A DNA stretch of 64,000 bases, taken from assembly GCF_021502725.1 (NCBI RefSeq), contig NZ_JAKFFS010000004.1:558001-622000 (forward strand), given 5' to 3'. The notes beneath the pieces are model-generated. The model was given only the letters and a program-made list of their open reading frames with translations, was not told the DNA's origin and searched no databases. Shown in pieces: positions 1 through 8,700 of the stretch. Origin of the DNA: Dyadobacter sp. CY345. Lineage in GTDB: Bacteria > Bacteroidota > Bacteroidia > Cytophagales > Spirosomataceae. A program made the translations under genes and the position numbers. The stretch's first letter is position 1, and every line of letters begins with the position of its first letter.

Positions 1-575
1 TTAAGAAATTCACGAAGCTGGAAGAATTATATCAGGACTGGAATTCGAAAGTGAACGTGATATCACGACAGGATATTGATACCTTATATGAACGCCACGT
101 TTTGCATTCTTTGGGGATTGCGAAAGTTTTACAGTTTAAATCCGGGACCTCTATACTGGATGTAGGAACTGGCGGCGGTTTTCCCGGAATTCCGCTCGCC
201 ATTATGTTTCCTGATGCACAGTTTCATCTGGTCGATAGTATTGGGAAAAAGATCAGGGTTGTTCAGGAAATAGCCAGTGCCCTAGATTTGAAAAATGTAA
301 AAGCAGAACAGATAAGAGCAGAAAAGCTTGAAGATACTTATGAATTCGTGGTTAGCCGCGCTGTAACCCGGATCACGCCATTTGTTGGGTGGGTTCGGAA
401 AAATATCAGCCGGAATTCATTTCATTCGTTGAGGAACGGTATTTTATACTTAAAAGGAGGTGATCTGGCGGAAGAGTTGGCGGAGTTGAATATGAAAACA
501 CGTACATACGATCTTTCTGACTATTTTACCGAAGAATTTTTTGAAACAAAAAAGGTAGTATACGTACCTTTGTAA
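1..575 (+). CDS. rsmG: 16S rRNA (guanine527-N7)-methyltransferase RsmG, 5' end outside window
   Basis: RsmG uses S-adenosylmethionine to methylate N7 of G527 in 16S rRNA on the small subunit. The reading frame is open from the first base of the window, so the start codon lies upstream. The GTG at 51 is an internal valine inside the family-typical stretch WNSKVNVISRQDI and should not be taken as the start. The SAM-binding loop LDVGTGGGFPGIP, the following acidic strand (FHLVDS), the VVSRAV motif and the late YLKGG motif are all present in order. The C-terminus ends at the usual place. The next gene follows after 41 bp on the same strand. Confidence 0.95.
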   Translation, partial: KKFTKLEELYQDWNSKVNVISRQDIDTLYERHVLHSLGIAKVLQFKSGTSILDVGTGGGFPGIPLAIMFPDAQFHLVDSIGKKIRVVQEIASALDLKNVKAEQIRAEKLEDTYEFVVSRAVTRITPFVGWVRKNISRNSFHSLRNGILYLKGGDLAEELAELNMKTRTYDLSDYFTEEFFETKKVVYVPL

Positions 576-616
576 GCATTTTTAAGCAGCGTAAACTTTT
601 TCTAAAAAGAATATAT

Positions 617-898
617 ATGAATGAGCGTTTTAAAGCCAGCGGGCTAATGAATCCAATGTTTCCGGATGAAGTAACATTTGGAGAAAAGGGAGTAACTTTT
701 ACAGTGAAGAAACTTTTCAGAAGTACAGATAATTTCGTTTTCTATTCTGATATTTCAGGCGTGGAAATCGAGAATAGTATGCTGTTTTCGACAATTCGGG
801 TTATTCCGCGGATGCGTCCTGAAATAATTATTAATAATTTTTCGAAGGCAGATGCTAAGAAAGTCAAGGAGTTAATACTGCAACAGGTTCAAAGCTAA
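617..898 (+). CDS. Small hypothetical protein, PH-like
   Basis: A 93-residue soluble protein without signal peptide or membrane segment. It alternates short beta strands (VTFGEKGVTFTVKKLF, FVFYSDISGVEIEN, STIRVIPR, EIIINNF) and ends in one helix (SKADAKKVKELILQQVQ). This order of strands closed by a C-terminal helix is what bacterial PH-like domains look like, but I infer that from pattern only. It lies 41 bp after rsmG and 85 bp before tRNA-Asn, on the same strand as both, so it may be co-transcribed with rsmG. I cannot assign a function. Confidence 0.7.
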   Translation: MNERFKASGLMNPMFPDEVTFGEKGVTFTVKKLFRSTDNFVFYSDISGVEIENSMLFSTIRVIPRMRPEIIINNFSKADAKKVKELILQQVQS

Positions 899-983
899 AA
901 AATATTTTTACCTGAGACTTGCGTCATATTTATCGAACCGCTATATTTGCACCACAATTCAGATATACAATCGGATTTGAAAT

Positions 984-1057
984 TCCTGAATAGCTCAGCC
1001 GGTTAGAGCATCTGACTGTTAATCAGAGGGTCGTTGGTTCGAGCCCAACTTCGGGAG
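984..1057 (+). tRNA. tRNA-Asn (anticodon GTT)
   Basis: A full cloverleaf can be folded: acceptor arm TCCTGAA with TTCGGGA (one U-G pair), D arm GCTC/GAGC, anticodon arm TCTGA/TCAGA with loop CTGTTAA and anticodon GTT at 1018-1020, and T arm GTTGG/CCAAC with loop TTCGAGC. The discriminator base is G at 1057 and CCA is not encoded. The 3' half from 1013 onward is also the integration target of the downstream element and is repeated at 28797. The chromosomal 5' half is present only here, so this is the functional copy. Confidence 0.97.
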
Positions 1058-1106
1058 CCCTGAATGACAAGCACTTATCAATTTTTGGTAAGTGCTTTTT
1101 TTGTTC
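1013..1106 (+). repeat. attL: 94-bp direct repeat within tRNA-Asn and its terminator
   Basis: This copy starts inside the anticodon arm (TGACTGTTAATCAG) and runs through the tRNA 3' end and its hairpin terminator to TTTTTTTGTTC. It is repeated without a visible mismatch at 28797-28890. The match ends sharply on both sides: base 1012 is C against T at 28796, and base 1107 is C against A at 28891. The true crossover is probably a shorter core inside the tRNA arm. Confidence 0.95.
1069..1102 (+). terminator. Rho-independent terminator of tRNA-Asn
   Basis: AAGCACTTA at 1069-1077 pairs with TAAGTGCTT at 1089-1097 across an 11-nt loop, and the stem runs into seven T residues. It lies 11 bp after the tRNA and is included in the duplicated att sequence, so each end of the element carries one copy. 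Confidence 0.85.
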
Positions 1107-1114
1107 CTCCAAAA

Positions 1115-1140
1115 AATTTGAGACACAATTTGATACACAA
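1115..1140 (+). promoter_or_regulatory. Candidate integrase arm sites, left end
   Basis: Two 13-bp tandem units, AATTTGAGACACA and ATTTGATACACAA, lie 8 bp inside the left att repeat. The same pair occurs in the same orientation at 28659-28684, between the integrase start and the right att repeat. Paired direct repeats inside both ends are the usual arrangement of arm-type sites for tyrosine recombinases. Binding by this integrase is inferred. Confidence 0.6.
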
Positions 1141-1259
1141 GTCTTTTCACTGCTCTATTTCGTCACTTTTGAACCATATAGATTCACATTAATTTTTATT
1201 TAAATAATAACTTTTCCAATTTGTATAGAATCATTGTAGTGATGTTTAATACTCGGTGA

Positions 1260-1514
1260 TTATTGATTTTCTTGACACTCTTCGAATTCGTTCTGAGATT
1301 CTTCAAGATCATCTTCTAATTGTTGGATTTGTTGAAGTGCTTCTTCGTAATTAGATTCCAACTTTTCTTTTTCATCTTCCAATTTCTTCTTTTCATCAGA
1401 ACATTCTTCCAATTCGACTTTTAATCTTTCACTTTCGGAATTGCAACTTCCTATACACACAAGTGTGCTCAATACAAGCAATCTTACAAAACTTTTCAAT
1501 AGAGGTTTTCTCAT
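1260..1514 (-). CDS. Small coiled-coil lipoprotein
   Basis: An 84-residue protein with an N-terminal lipoprotein signal: charged start MRKPLLK, a hydrophobic stretch, then a lipobox ending at Cys24 (CIGSC). From about residue 29 to the end it is a highly charged heptad-like region rich in E, K and L (repeated KKKLEDEKEKLE patterns), predicting one long coiled coil. It is the leftmost cargo gene of the element and points toward attL. A short lipoprotein of this kind in a mobile element could be a spanin- or Lpp-like structural piece or a surface-exclusion factor, but I have no evidence for any of these. No relative recognised. Confidence 0.7.
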   Translation of the reverse strand: MRKPLLKSFVRLLVLSTLVCIGSCNSESERLKVELEECSDEKKKLEDEKEKLESNYEEALQQIQQLEDDLEESQNEFEECQENQ

Positions 1515-1645
1515 TTTTGTTAACTCATCTGTAGTTGGTAGAAGTCATGCGTCAAAAAATTCCTTATATCTTTTAGTTCTCTCTGTCCGCATATATGACA
1601 AGTGAACCTTGATCTGAGGTTTCTTTTAAGGGTTGGTAATTCACT

Positions 1646-1692
1646 ACCCAACCAAGGCATTCAGCATAATACGAACGTTGTTTTGGTTGGGT
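1646..1692. repeat. Cassette-border hairpin, copy 1
   Basis: Left arm ACCCAACCAA (1646-1655) pairs with right arm TTGGTTGGGT (1683-1692) across a 27-nt loop. The right arm extended outward and inward (TTGTTTTGGTTGGGTT) matches the family consensus best, so by arm quality this copy points opposite to copies 3 and 5. It lies just after the stop of the minus-strand gene at 1721, where it could also act as a terminator. Confidence 0.8.
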
Positions 1693-1720
1693 TGTATTTA
1701 GACTATTGAGTATTTCATAC

Positions 1721-1945
1721 TTAGTCTTTTTTCGTATCATTATATACGAGTTCGATAAGTTTCCCCTGAGATTCAGTTTCGCCAAAAAACGAATAAATCA
1801 CGTAGTCATCCTCTCTTATTTCTTCCAACTGTACATCCACAATATCTCCGGGCTTAGCAGTACCGATATACTTGAGGATTTTATTTTTCACGGTCAGTGG
1901 AATTGCCGATAGGTAATCTTCCACCTGAACTATTTCTGCGATCAT
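1721..1945 (-). CDS. Small hypothetical protein
   Basis: A soluble protein of 74 residues when started at the ATG at 1945. A longer frame starting at 2011 would overlap the end of the upstream gene by 38 bp and begin with an unconvincing lysine-rich stretch, so I prefer the inner start, 28 bp after that gene's stop. The middle (KPGDIVDVQLEEIREDDYVIYSFFGETESQGKLIEL) reads as a small beta barrel with acidic loops, similar in feel to short S1- or SH3-like folds. No family recognised. It forms a two-gene pair with the upstream 62-residue frame and ends beside border hairpin 1. Confidence 0.55.
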   Translation of the reverse strand: MIAEIVQVEDYLSAIPLTVKNKILKYIGTAKPGDIVDVQLEEIREDDYVIYSFFGETESQGKLIELVYNDTKKD

Positions 1946-1973
1946 TTTAACATTGATTTTAATTAATAAATAT

Positions 1974-2162
1974 TTATTTAACTCTTGTAACTTCTTCTTT
2001 GTCAATGACAACTACAATTACTTCATTATTTTGAGGATACAATTTCCATATTCCATCAGACTCATACTCGTTTTCATACCAACGATTAATCTCCAGATAT
2101 TTTCTCATTTCTTTAAGTGTAGCTCCTGAGCTATCATCCTGAAGGTCATATTTTAAATTCAA
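1974..2162 (-). CDS. Small hypothetical protein
   Basis: A 62-residue frame upstream of, and on the same strand as, the gene at 1721. It has no signal peptide. It ends with a hydrophobic strand (NEVIVVVIDKEEV) after an aromatic segment (YLEINRWYENEYESDGIWKLYP). The length, the two-gene layout and the location in cargo would suit a toxin-antitoxin or immunity pair, but neither sequence resembles a family I can name. The 372 bp upstream hold only the degenerate border hairpin 2. Confidence 0.45.
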   Translation of the reverse strand: MNLKYDLQDDSSGATLKEMRKYLEINRWYENEYESDGIWKLYPQNNEVIVVVIDKEEVTRVK

Positions 2163-2534
2163 TTCGTCACGAGCAGCAACTTTTAATCGTGTCGTCTAAC
2201 CCTCAAGTGGGTCATCGAATTTATCTGCGCGATTAAAGAATAAGATTTGTTTTCAAGAAGCATACAAATTGGGTAAAATCAAAATATCTCTAAAGTTTGA
2301 AATCGTCATTATCTGGTTGTATAAACGAGGGATGTTCCTTGTACATAATTTAAGTCCAATATTTAAACTTTTCCGGCCAACCAAAACAATATCCATAAAC
2401 AGTTATTTATTCTGGTATGGTGACAATAATACTATTACTCCCACCTTTATTGTAACCGTTAACTAAGTTATAAAATTACCGTCTAAGATAAAGTCGTAAT
2501 ATTACTGTTCGATATCAATCCTCTATTAAAATTT
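2163..2534. other. Intergenic region without a convincing gene
   Basis: This AT-rich stretch of 372 bp separates the minus-strand pair on the left from plus-strand genes on the right, so it should hold divergent promoters. A 65-codon frame at 2269-2466 has no ATG-initiated protein-like composition and I do not call it. The only structured element I see is a degenerate copy of the border hairpin at 2375-2422. Confidence 0.5.
2375..2422. repeat. Cassette-border hairpin, copy 2 (degenerate)
   Basis: The left arm GGCCAACCAAAACAAT (2375-2390) fits the family consensus, but the expected right arm is reduced to TTCTGGTATGGTG around 2410-2422. It lies between divergent genes, so it is unlikely to be a simple terminator. 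I read it as a decayed copy. Confidence 0.45.
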
Positions 2535-2936
2535 ATGAAATCATTCTTTTACTCATTTCTCTTTTTGACGTTAGTTACGTCTTCATCTTTCGCTCAGAGT
2601 TATTATAGTCAACCTTCACAACGGAGCAGTAATTCAAGAATTAATACAAGTGGTGGATATGTAAATCCAAATACGAATTACAACAACGGGTATACAAAGC
2701 AGAACGGCTCTTACGTACAACCCCATTACAAAACTCAGTCAAATCAAACGAATCTTGATAATTATTCGACTCAGGATAATGTAAATCCGTACACCTCAGA
2801 AAAAGGGTCAAAAGCGAAAGATTATTCCATCGACGCTTACAATTATGGTTCTGGAAAAACAATACAGACCGGAGAAAGAGGTGGTCAATATTACATTAAT
2901 GATAATGGGAATAAGGTATACGTACCTAAACGCTAA
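2535..2936 (+). CDS. Secreted protein with C-terminal PBCV-type basic adaptor-like motif
   Basis: A 133-residue exported protein. Residues 1-20 form a Sec signal peptide (MKSFFYSFLFLTLVTSSSFA, cleavage before Q). The middle is low-complexity, rich in N, Y, S and Q, with a repeated VNPNT/VNPYT motif near residues 43 and 85. The last 22 residues (TGERGGQYYINDNGNKVYVPKR) match the short TGxRGGxYYINxNGxKxYV motif, often annotated as a PBCV-specific basic adaptor, which closes many small Bacteroidota envelope proteins. Function unknown; probably periplasmic or surface-exposed. It is followed after 51 bp by a lipoprotein gene on the same strand, probably one cassette with it. Confidence 0.75.
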   Translation: MKSFFYSFLFLTLVTSSSFAQSYYSQPSQRSSNSRINTSGGYVNPNTNYNNGYTKQNGSYVQPHYKTQSNQTNLDNYSTQDNVNPYTSEKGSKAKDYSIDAYNYGSGKTIQTGERGGQYYINDNGNKVYVPKR

Positions 2937-2987
2937 CCATCCATCAAAGTTTATCTCCTACTATTTACTTTATAACTCCTCATTTTG

Positions 2988-3557
2988 ATGAAGAATTACC
3001 TTTTACCGTGCATTTTACTTTTTATAGTTTTTTCAATCTGTAGCTGCAGTCAATCCCGTTACATTACAGAGAGACAAATCAAGACAAATATCGAGAAACA
3101 CGAAGTCGGAAAACAAAGCAATATTCGTACATACAGCATATTTAAGGGAAATACAGTTGGCATGGCTCGATATGTAGAATTAACCGGTTATAAGCAAAAT
3201 TTAGAGAAAGGTTTGATTATCGGTGCTGATAGGGATTATGTTACAAGAGTGAGGTACAAAGGTGCTATTGCTGTGTCAGAATACACCAATTTTGATTTCA
3301 TACACTTATCTATTGATCAAACAAAAAGTATTCTTTCCAACTACTCTGTCTTGCTTGAAAAGATCAAAAAGGAAAAACCAAAAGCTAACGAAGAAATTTA
3401 TCACGACTTCACGGTTTCAAAAGAATGTTTTATAAGTTTCAGAAGAACAAGCGTTGGAAACAATACCGAATATATCTACTTATGGATCAACGATGAGAAG
3501 TATCAGCTTCGGACAGCTGTTTTGATCAATAAATTAAAAAAGTTTATAGCTTACTGA
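2988..3557 (+). CDS. Lipoprotein of unknown function
   Basis: I start this 189-residue protein at the ATG at 2988 rather than at the TTG one codon upstream. It begins MKNYLLPCILLFIVFSICSC, a hydrophobic export signal with adjacent cysteines suited to lipidation. The mature part is mixed alpha/beta with no motif I recognise; a segment FDFIHLSIDQTKSILSNYSVLLEKIKKEKPK looks helical and charged. The gene is paired with the secreted protein upstream and ends 40 bp before border hairpin 3. Placed in an element, the pair may alter the cell envelope, which is only a guess. Confidence 0.65.
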   Translation: MKNYLLPCILLFIVFSICSCSQSRYITERQIKTNIEKHEVGKQSNIRTYSIFKGNTVGMARYVELTGYKQNLEKGLIIGADRDYVTRVRYKGAIAVSEYTNFDFIHLSIDQTKSILSNYSVLLEKIKKEKPKANEEIYHDFTVSKECFISFRRTSVGNNTEYIYLWINDEKYQLRTAVLINKLKKFIAY

Positions 3558-3596
3558 GTATAATAATTAGTTTAAACTGTTATTTCAAACACCTGA

Positions 3597-3643
3597 GCCC
3601 AACCAAAACATTTCACCTATATGGATAATTGTCTTGGTTGGGT
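3597..3643. repeat. Cassette-border hairpin, copy 3
   Basis: CCCAACCAA at 3598-3606 pairs with TTGGTTGGG at 3634-3642. The left arm continues AACA, then five bases later comes CCTATAT in the loop, a combination shared with copies 4 and 5. It lies between two convergent genes (ends at 3557 and 3648), where it could serve as a bidirectional terminator. Confidence 0.85.
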
Positions 3644-3647
3644 TTAA

Positions 3648-4310
3648 TTAATAATTGAATTTTCGATTCGCATAAAGTCGATAGATGCAGTCTTTTTTAT
3701 CTTCACAGTAGGTTTTACCCCAAGTAAAATGAATATAGAAATATCTTTTTGAAGTGAACCCCATGAATATATCACCGAATATTCCATCTTCAAACCGTAC
3801 CTGAATTTTATAATGTTTCCCAAAAAACAGTTCATAGGATTCTTTTGGAGTTGATTCTGTATAGTTTGGGATTTTATTAACCCCGACTGAGGCGTTTGTT
3901 TGAACAGATTGACTAGCTATATATTTTTTCTCAAGGAATTGAAAAACATCATGAATCGTATTAAGTTCAATTCCTGTTTTCGTTTCATTTATAAAGAATA
4001 AAAAACCTTCCGCTCCATCTAATTTGAGTGCCATTATTTGGTCATCAACGAAAGCTTGTTTTAAAAGAAGTGTCCGGTTTCCGGATTCAATCAAAATAGA
4101 GTCATTACCCAAATACTCCCAAGCACCCTTACTGACAATTCCATTCTCGGATACTAACAGAATTCCACCAGTCCTAAATATGTAAACTGTTTTTGATACT
4201 GCTATTTCTCCCATTGATACCCAATGGTGATTGGTTAATATAGTAAGATCGTCGAGTTGTTTGCTGAATTTTTGAATCTTAGGAATAATATCTGCTAAAA
4301 ACGTCTTCAT
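3648..4310 (-). CDS. Unknown protein, paralogue of the gene at 4405
   Basis: A 220-residue soluble protein. Its first 125 residues align by eye with the neighbour: MKTFLADIIPKIQKFSKQLD against MKIFIEGILPSIAKYSEKLD, then ILLVSENGIVSKGAWEYLG against ILVSENGNVSIGKWELLN, then ALKLDGAEGFLFFINE against ILKVDGGRDYLTLVNQ. The conserved LVSENGxVSxGxWE core followed by a SILIE strand suggests a beta-sheet domain that recurs in Bacteroidota accessory regions. The C-terminal third differs between the two. It is the last gene before border hairpin 3, downstream of the Type I restriction operon and on its strand. I cannot assign a function. Confidence 0.7.
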   Translation of the reverse strand: MKTFLADIIPKIQKFSKQLDDLTILTNHHWVSMGEIAVSKTVYIFRTGGILLVSENGIVSKGAWEYLGNDSILIESGNRTLLLKQAFVDDQIMALKLDGAEGFLFFINETKTGIELNTIHDVFQFLEKKYIASQSVQTNASVGVNKIPNYTESTPKESYELFFGKHYKIQVRFEDGIFGDIFMGFTSKRYFYIHFTWGKTYCEDKKDCIYRLYANRKFNY

Positions 4311-4404
4311 TAAAATTCTGTTATTATATAAGAGTTGAGGTAGTATTCACTTGACAAAGCCGATTAAAACAACGATAAAACAGTAACCAAATCTGAAAAA
4401 AACT

Positions 4405-5007
4405 TTAAAGCATTGAAGTTCTTTCGATTCTTCCGTTTACAACATGGATATAAAATAATGTATCTATTTTATATTTTCCAGTCTTAGCAAATATGCCATT
4501 GATATAGACTAAATCTCCTTTAAACGGTGTATTTTCAGTAGTTAGATGCTTGATAACTAAAATACTATTGCCAATATGGATCTCTGTATCGCGTTTACCG
4601 TTAGCTATATTATAAGGAGCGGACTGATTTAAAATCTTGTTTTGAAAGTATTTGTCTACATCCAGATCAGGGATGATATTTTGATTTACAAGAGTCAAAT
4701 AGTCGCGTCCGCCATCAACCTTAAGAATAAGCACTGCTTCGTCCAGAAAACAATGATTAAATAATTTTGCGGTAGAATTAACTTCAATAAGTATCGAGTT
4801 TGCTTTGTTTAGAAGTTCCCATTTCCCGATTGACACATTACCATTTTCTGAGACCAGTATGGAGTTGTCTTTTCTGAAAATCAACTTCTTAAATGAGTTA
4901 AATTCGTTTTCTTGAACCCAAGGTTCATCCAGTAAAACTGAAAGCTTGTCAAGTTTTTCTGAATATTTTGCAATACTCGGTAAAATTCCTTCAATAAATA
5001 TTTTCAT
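4405..5007 (-). CDS. Unknown protein, paralogue of the gene at 3648
   Basis: A 200-residue protein with the same N-terminal domain as its neighbour (see the LVSENG core at 3648). The tandem copies are strongly diverged, roughly a third identical by eye, so the duplication is old or the two arrived separately. There is no signal peptide. The C-terminal part (residues 135-200) has a strand-rich composition with INGIFAKTGKYKIDTLFYIHVVNG, and its counterpart in the neighbour is FMGFTSKRYFYIHFTWG. It lies 36 bp downstream of the YgjP-like protease gene on the same strand, so transcription with the restriction operon is likely. Confidence 0.7.
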   Translation of the reverse strand: MKIFIEGILPSIAKYSEKLDKLSVLLDEPWVQENEFNSFKKLIFRKDNSILVSENGNVSIGKWELLNKANSILIEVNSTAKLFNHCFLDEAVLILKVDGGRDYLTLVNQNIIPDLDVDKYFQNKILNQSAPYNIANGKRDTEIHIGNSILVIKHLTTENTPFKGDLVYINGIFAKTGKYKIDTLFYIHVVNGRIERTSML

Positions 5008-5043
5008 AGTTTTAGAAAGGGTTGTGATGTTAATTGTTACTCC

Positions 5044-5730
5044 TTAATTTTTTTCCACCCGCTCATTCAACTCCTTCCAGTTAGGGACATGAGTCGACAG
5101 TTCTGCCCAAAACTGTTTCGAGTGATCTTTTACCTTCGTATGACAAAGTTCGTGTACGATCAAATAATCGATCAACGAATAGGGAAGTTTTATCGCTGCG
5201 GGGTTGATCGTAATTACATTTTTTCCGGAACAATTACCCCAACTCTTTTCAAGTTTTCGAAATTTTAGACCTTCATAGATTAAACCCGTTTGTTTTGAAA
5301 ACTTCTTAACTCTCGGGGTAATTTTTTCGACAGCGCGTTCCTGGTAAAAGAGCTCGATTGAATTTTGAATCTCGGATTGCTCCATGTCAGGAAAAGGTAA
5401 AAGAATTTTAAACTTAGAGTGATTGAAGTCGATTCGCAGTTCTTTTAGTTCTTTCTGTACGATAACCTCCACGTAATATGACCTACCTAGATAAGTAATC
5501 CGAGAACCAGTTACTATTTTTTCATCTTCTTTTACTGAAACCAGATTAAGTTTGTCCAGAATCCACCGCGCTTTCTTTAATATGAGCTTGTCGGATTTCT
5601 CGACAGGAATTGCTTTTCCTTTAAGGATTACCCCTATATTCTTTTCTACGGTGATATAGTGTGATTTCAGACTGTCATTTTCATGAAAGCTGTATTCGAT
5701 AAAAGTTGATCCGTATTTAACCTTACGCAT
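5044..5730 (-). CDS. YgjP-like (DUF45/M48-type) zinc metallopeptidase
   Basis: The 228-residue protein has the zinc-binding motif HELCH at residues 193-197 and a downstream third ligand His203 (KDHSKQFW), the pattern of the YgjP/WLM-like metallopeptidase family. The preceding SWGNCSGKNVITINP and LPYSLIDYLIVHELCH are family signatures. Its frame overlaps the 3' end of hsdR by 8 bp, so the two are translationally linked. Genes of this family commonly accompany Type I restriction systems; a role in processing or quality control of the HsdR complex is often suggested but unproven. The start is fixed by the overlap. Confidence 0.85.
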   Translation of the reverse strand: MRKVKYGSTFIEYSFHENDSLKSHYITVEKNIGVILKGKAIPVEKSDKLILKKARWILDKLNLVSVKEDEKIVTGSRITYLGRSYYVEVIVQKELKELRIDFNHSKFKILLPFPDMEQSEIQNSIELFYQERAVEKITPRVKKFSKQTGLIYEGLKFRKLEKSWGNCSGKNVITINPAAIKLPYSLIDYLIVHELCHTKVKDHSKQFWAELSTHVPNWKELNERVEKN

Positions 5731-8700
5731 TTTTGTTATTTCTTAAAACCTCTACCAGTTCTTTTGCTTTTGACTTTGCATCCGATCTTTCCATTTTGGT
5801 CTTAAGATAACGAACTAGTTTATTTTCTATGTCATTAATTACCATTCCTTTTGTTTCCCATCCTACGATGTTCAGTTCACCATTTATTAAGTCAAACAAA
5901 GTTCTGGTGGCATCTTCTGCGTCTTCCTGATAAATTACTTTCATTGAGGAATACACAGCACGCTGCTGTTCGGTCACGAAACCCTTTTGTTCACTTTCCT
6001 TATGTGACTGAATGATTTCATCCTGGATCTTCTCAAACTCTGCTAGTAATGACAGTTGAGACAGACGACCTTCTTCATGTTCCTTGATTAACTGCTCCAA
6101 CCTTTCAGCAAGTGGTTTGTAGAAATCCGGGTTCTTATCAAGATTTACTTTTATAGTGTGTTTAAGGTGGTTACGCATTTTCAGCTCCTTCGTAGCAGGA
6201 GAAACATTCAGTATCTCTTCTTTGAATTTTTCTCTGTCAATGATAGAGATTGGTTCCTGTAAAAGATTTCTAACCCCGGAGGATTTCAAATGCTCATCAA
6301 TGAGTCCTTGTAAAAGAAGACTTTCATCCTTACTAACCTTAAACCCGTCATCATCAGGATACATGTTCCTCGCCATTTTCTTGATTTCATTGTAAAGCTT
6401 GAAATCATTGAAATACACCATTGCTCTTGTATCCGGTAATACTATTCCTATGGATTTGTTAAACTGTTTTAGAAGGTCTTTGAATTTGTCACGCTTATCA
6501 GGTTGATCAATATAATTGACTGCTTCCTCCATGAATTTACCCCTGTTGTATTCTTTGGAAACCTTCAAAGGTTTGAAGAAATCAACAAGTTTTGTATGGT
6601 TTAACTCCAACTGAGGGAACTCTTCGTTGATATTTTTAAGCACATCATCCGGACGAATATCACCGGAAAATATTTTCAATGCTTCAAGCAAATGATTAGT
6701 TATACCATTGTAATCCATGATATAACCTGCATCTTTCCGTTTCCCGCTGCGATTTACCCGTGCTATTGCTTGTAAAAGTGTATGTTCTCTTAATGGTTTT
6801 TCAAGATATAAACAGGACGCAATAGGTGCATCATATCCGGTGAGAAGCATGTCCGAAACAATCAGAATTGCAGTATTGTCATACTTCTTCTTTCCTGACT
6901 TTTCCGTCTCGTTTTCATTTCCAAAAGGAAGTTTATAATTCTCAGTTGCGGTTTTAACTTGTTCCGGAGCGACAATCCAAATGGGTTTCGGATCTTCTTT
7001 ATGCGTTTTATTCCATTCGATTGCTTCATAATATTCCTTTGCAACATGGTCAGACTTAGGAATACCAATGCTGACAATTACTTTGGTGTCGAAATTGTGG
7101 AAACCTGATTCTTTTAATGCTTCAAATGCTTGTTTGTATCGGATAGCAGCAGGTCTACCGTCACATACAAAAAGCGCTTTATGACCGTTAGGAAATATCT
7201 TTTCCCTAAAATGGGTGATTGCGTGTTTGGCAATATCATTGACTCTCTCCTTTGAAAACTGGTATTTTTTAAGTGCTACCTGTTTTAATTTGTCCTTCTT
7301 TTCTTCTGGTTCGTGTCCAAACTTTGCTTCAAACTCAGCATCAAGTTCTGTTTTGCGTATATCTAGTTTAGCTATACCCTCATCATATAAAAGCTCTACT
7401 GTTGATCCATCTGCTACGGATTCCTTAATCGTGTAGACATCAATGTATTCTCCACCATAAAATTCACCCAACGTAGATTTGTCTTCTTTGGAAATTGGTG
7501 TACCGGTAAAAGCAATGAACTTTGCATGTGGTAGTGCGTTACGCATAAAAGATGCCAGAAACCCGTAATGTGTACGATGTGCTTCATCTACCAGTACATA
7601 TAGGTTTTCTTTTTGAGAAAGTTCTTCAAGTACTACCTCTTCACGCTCACGTTCTATCCACTTCCCGTTTTCTAAAACCTTTGTGATTTTAATGAGATTC
7701 TTGTCCTGAATATGTTTTTCAATCCTGACGTTCTCCTTTTCTTCTAGTTCTGTTTGGTCCTCGTCTGTGGTCGCTTCTTTATTTGTTTCCTGAAACTTCT
7801 GGATTGTCGTGGTGATAATGCCACCGTAATCATTTCTCAAAAGTTTGTCCAGGTGAATTACAGATCCAGCATGTTTGACATTTTTCAAACCAACGTTACC
7901 AAAAGTTGTAGTGATTTGACTGTCCAGATCTTTACGATCCGTCATAATAATTACCGTAGGATTGTTGAAACCGTATTCAGGTGCTTGTAGTTTTCTGGTA
8001 ACGTATGCCATGGTAATGGATTTACCAGATCCTTGTGTATGCCACACGACACCACCTTTACCTTCCTGTAATTTTTTGATCGTATTATTTGTAGCACGTA
8101 TCTGCTGATAACGTGGAAGTTTCTTAATCGTTCTACCTTCTTCTTTTTCAAAGATGACAAAGTGGCGAATGATGTCCAGTAGCTTTTCTTTTTGAAAAAG
8201 GTTATAAATCAGTTTGTCCTGTTCCGTTGTTACTCCTTCAACGATTTCATTTTTGGGTGTCCGGAACACTGAATAAAATGCTTGTGATGCACTTATTGCT
8301 CCATAACGACCACCAACTTTCCATATTCCTGCACAAATCTGGTTATAATGAAACAGTCTTTCATTTAGATCCTGATATGCATGAAGATCACTGTAAGCAG
8401 AATCCCATGCAGTGGTAGCAGTTGGTGATTTACATTCCAGTATAGCTATCGGAATACCATTTACATAGACTACCAGATCAGGAATGGAATGATTTCCAAT
8501 TCTGCTTAAATACCGGAATTGATTTACCACCAGAAAATCATTGTTCTCTGGATTCTGATAATCAATATATGAAACCGTCCTAAATTCTTCTACTCCTTCA
8601 AATTCCTGTTTTAAAGTAAATGATGCACCCCGGATTAATTCCCAAATCTGTTCATTAATTTCCATCAAGGATGAACCTTGAACAGTAGTGATCTTGTCGT

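Noticed and set aside
51..53. GTG as the start of RsmG
   Set aside because: The frame continues upstream with family-typical sequence (WNSKVNVISRQDI), so the gene begins outside the window.
1573..1785. 70-codon minus-strand frame
   Set aside because: It runs through border hairpin 1 and overlaps the better gene at 1721; its sequence TQPKQ comes from the hairpin.
2269..2466. 65-codon frame in the 2163-2534 spacer
   Set aside because: No ATG-started protein-like sequence; contains the degenerate hairpin.
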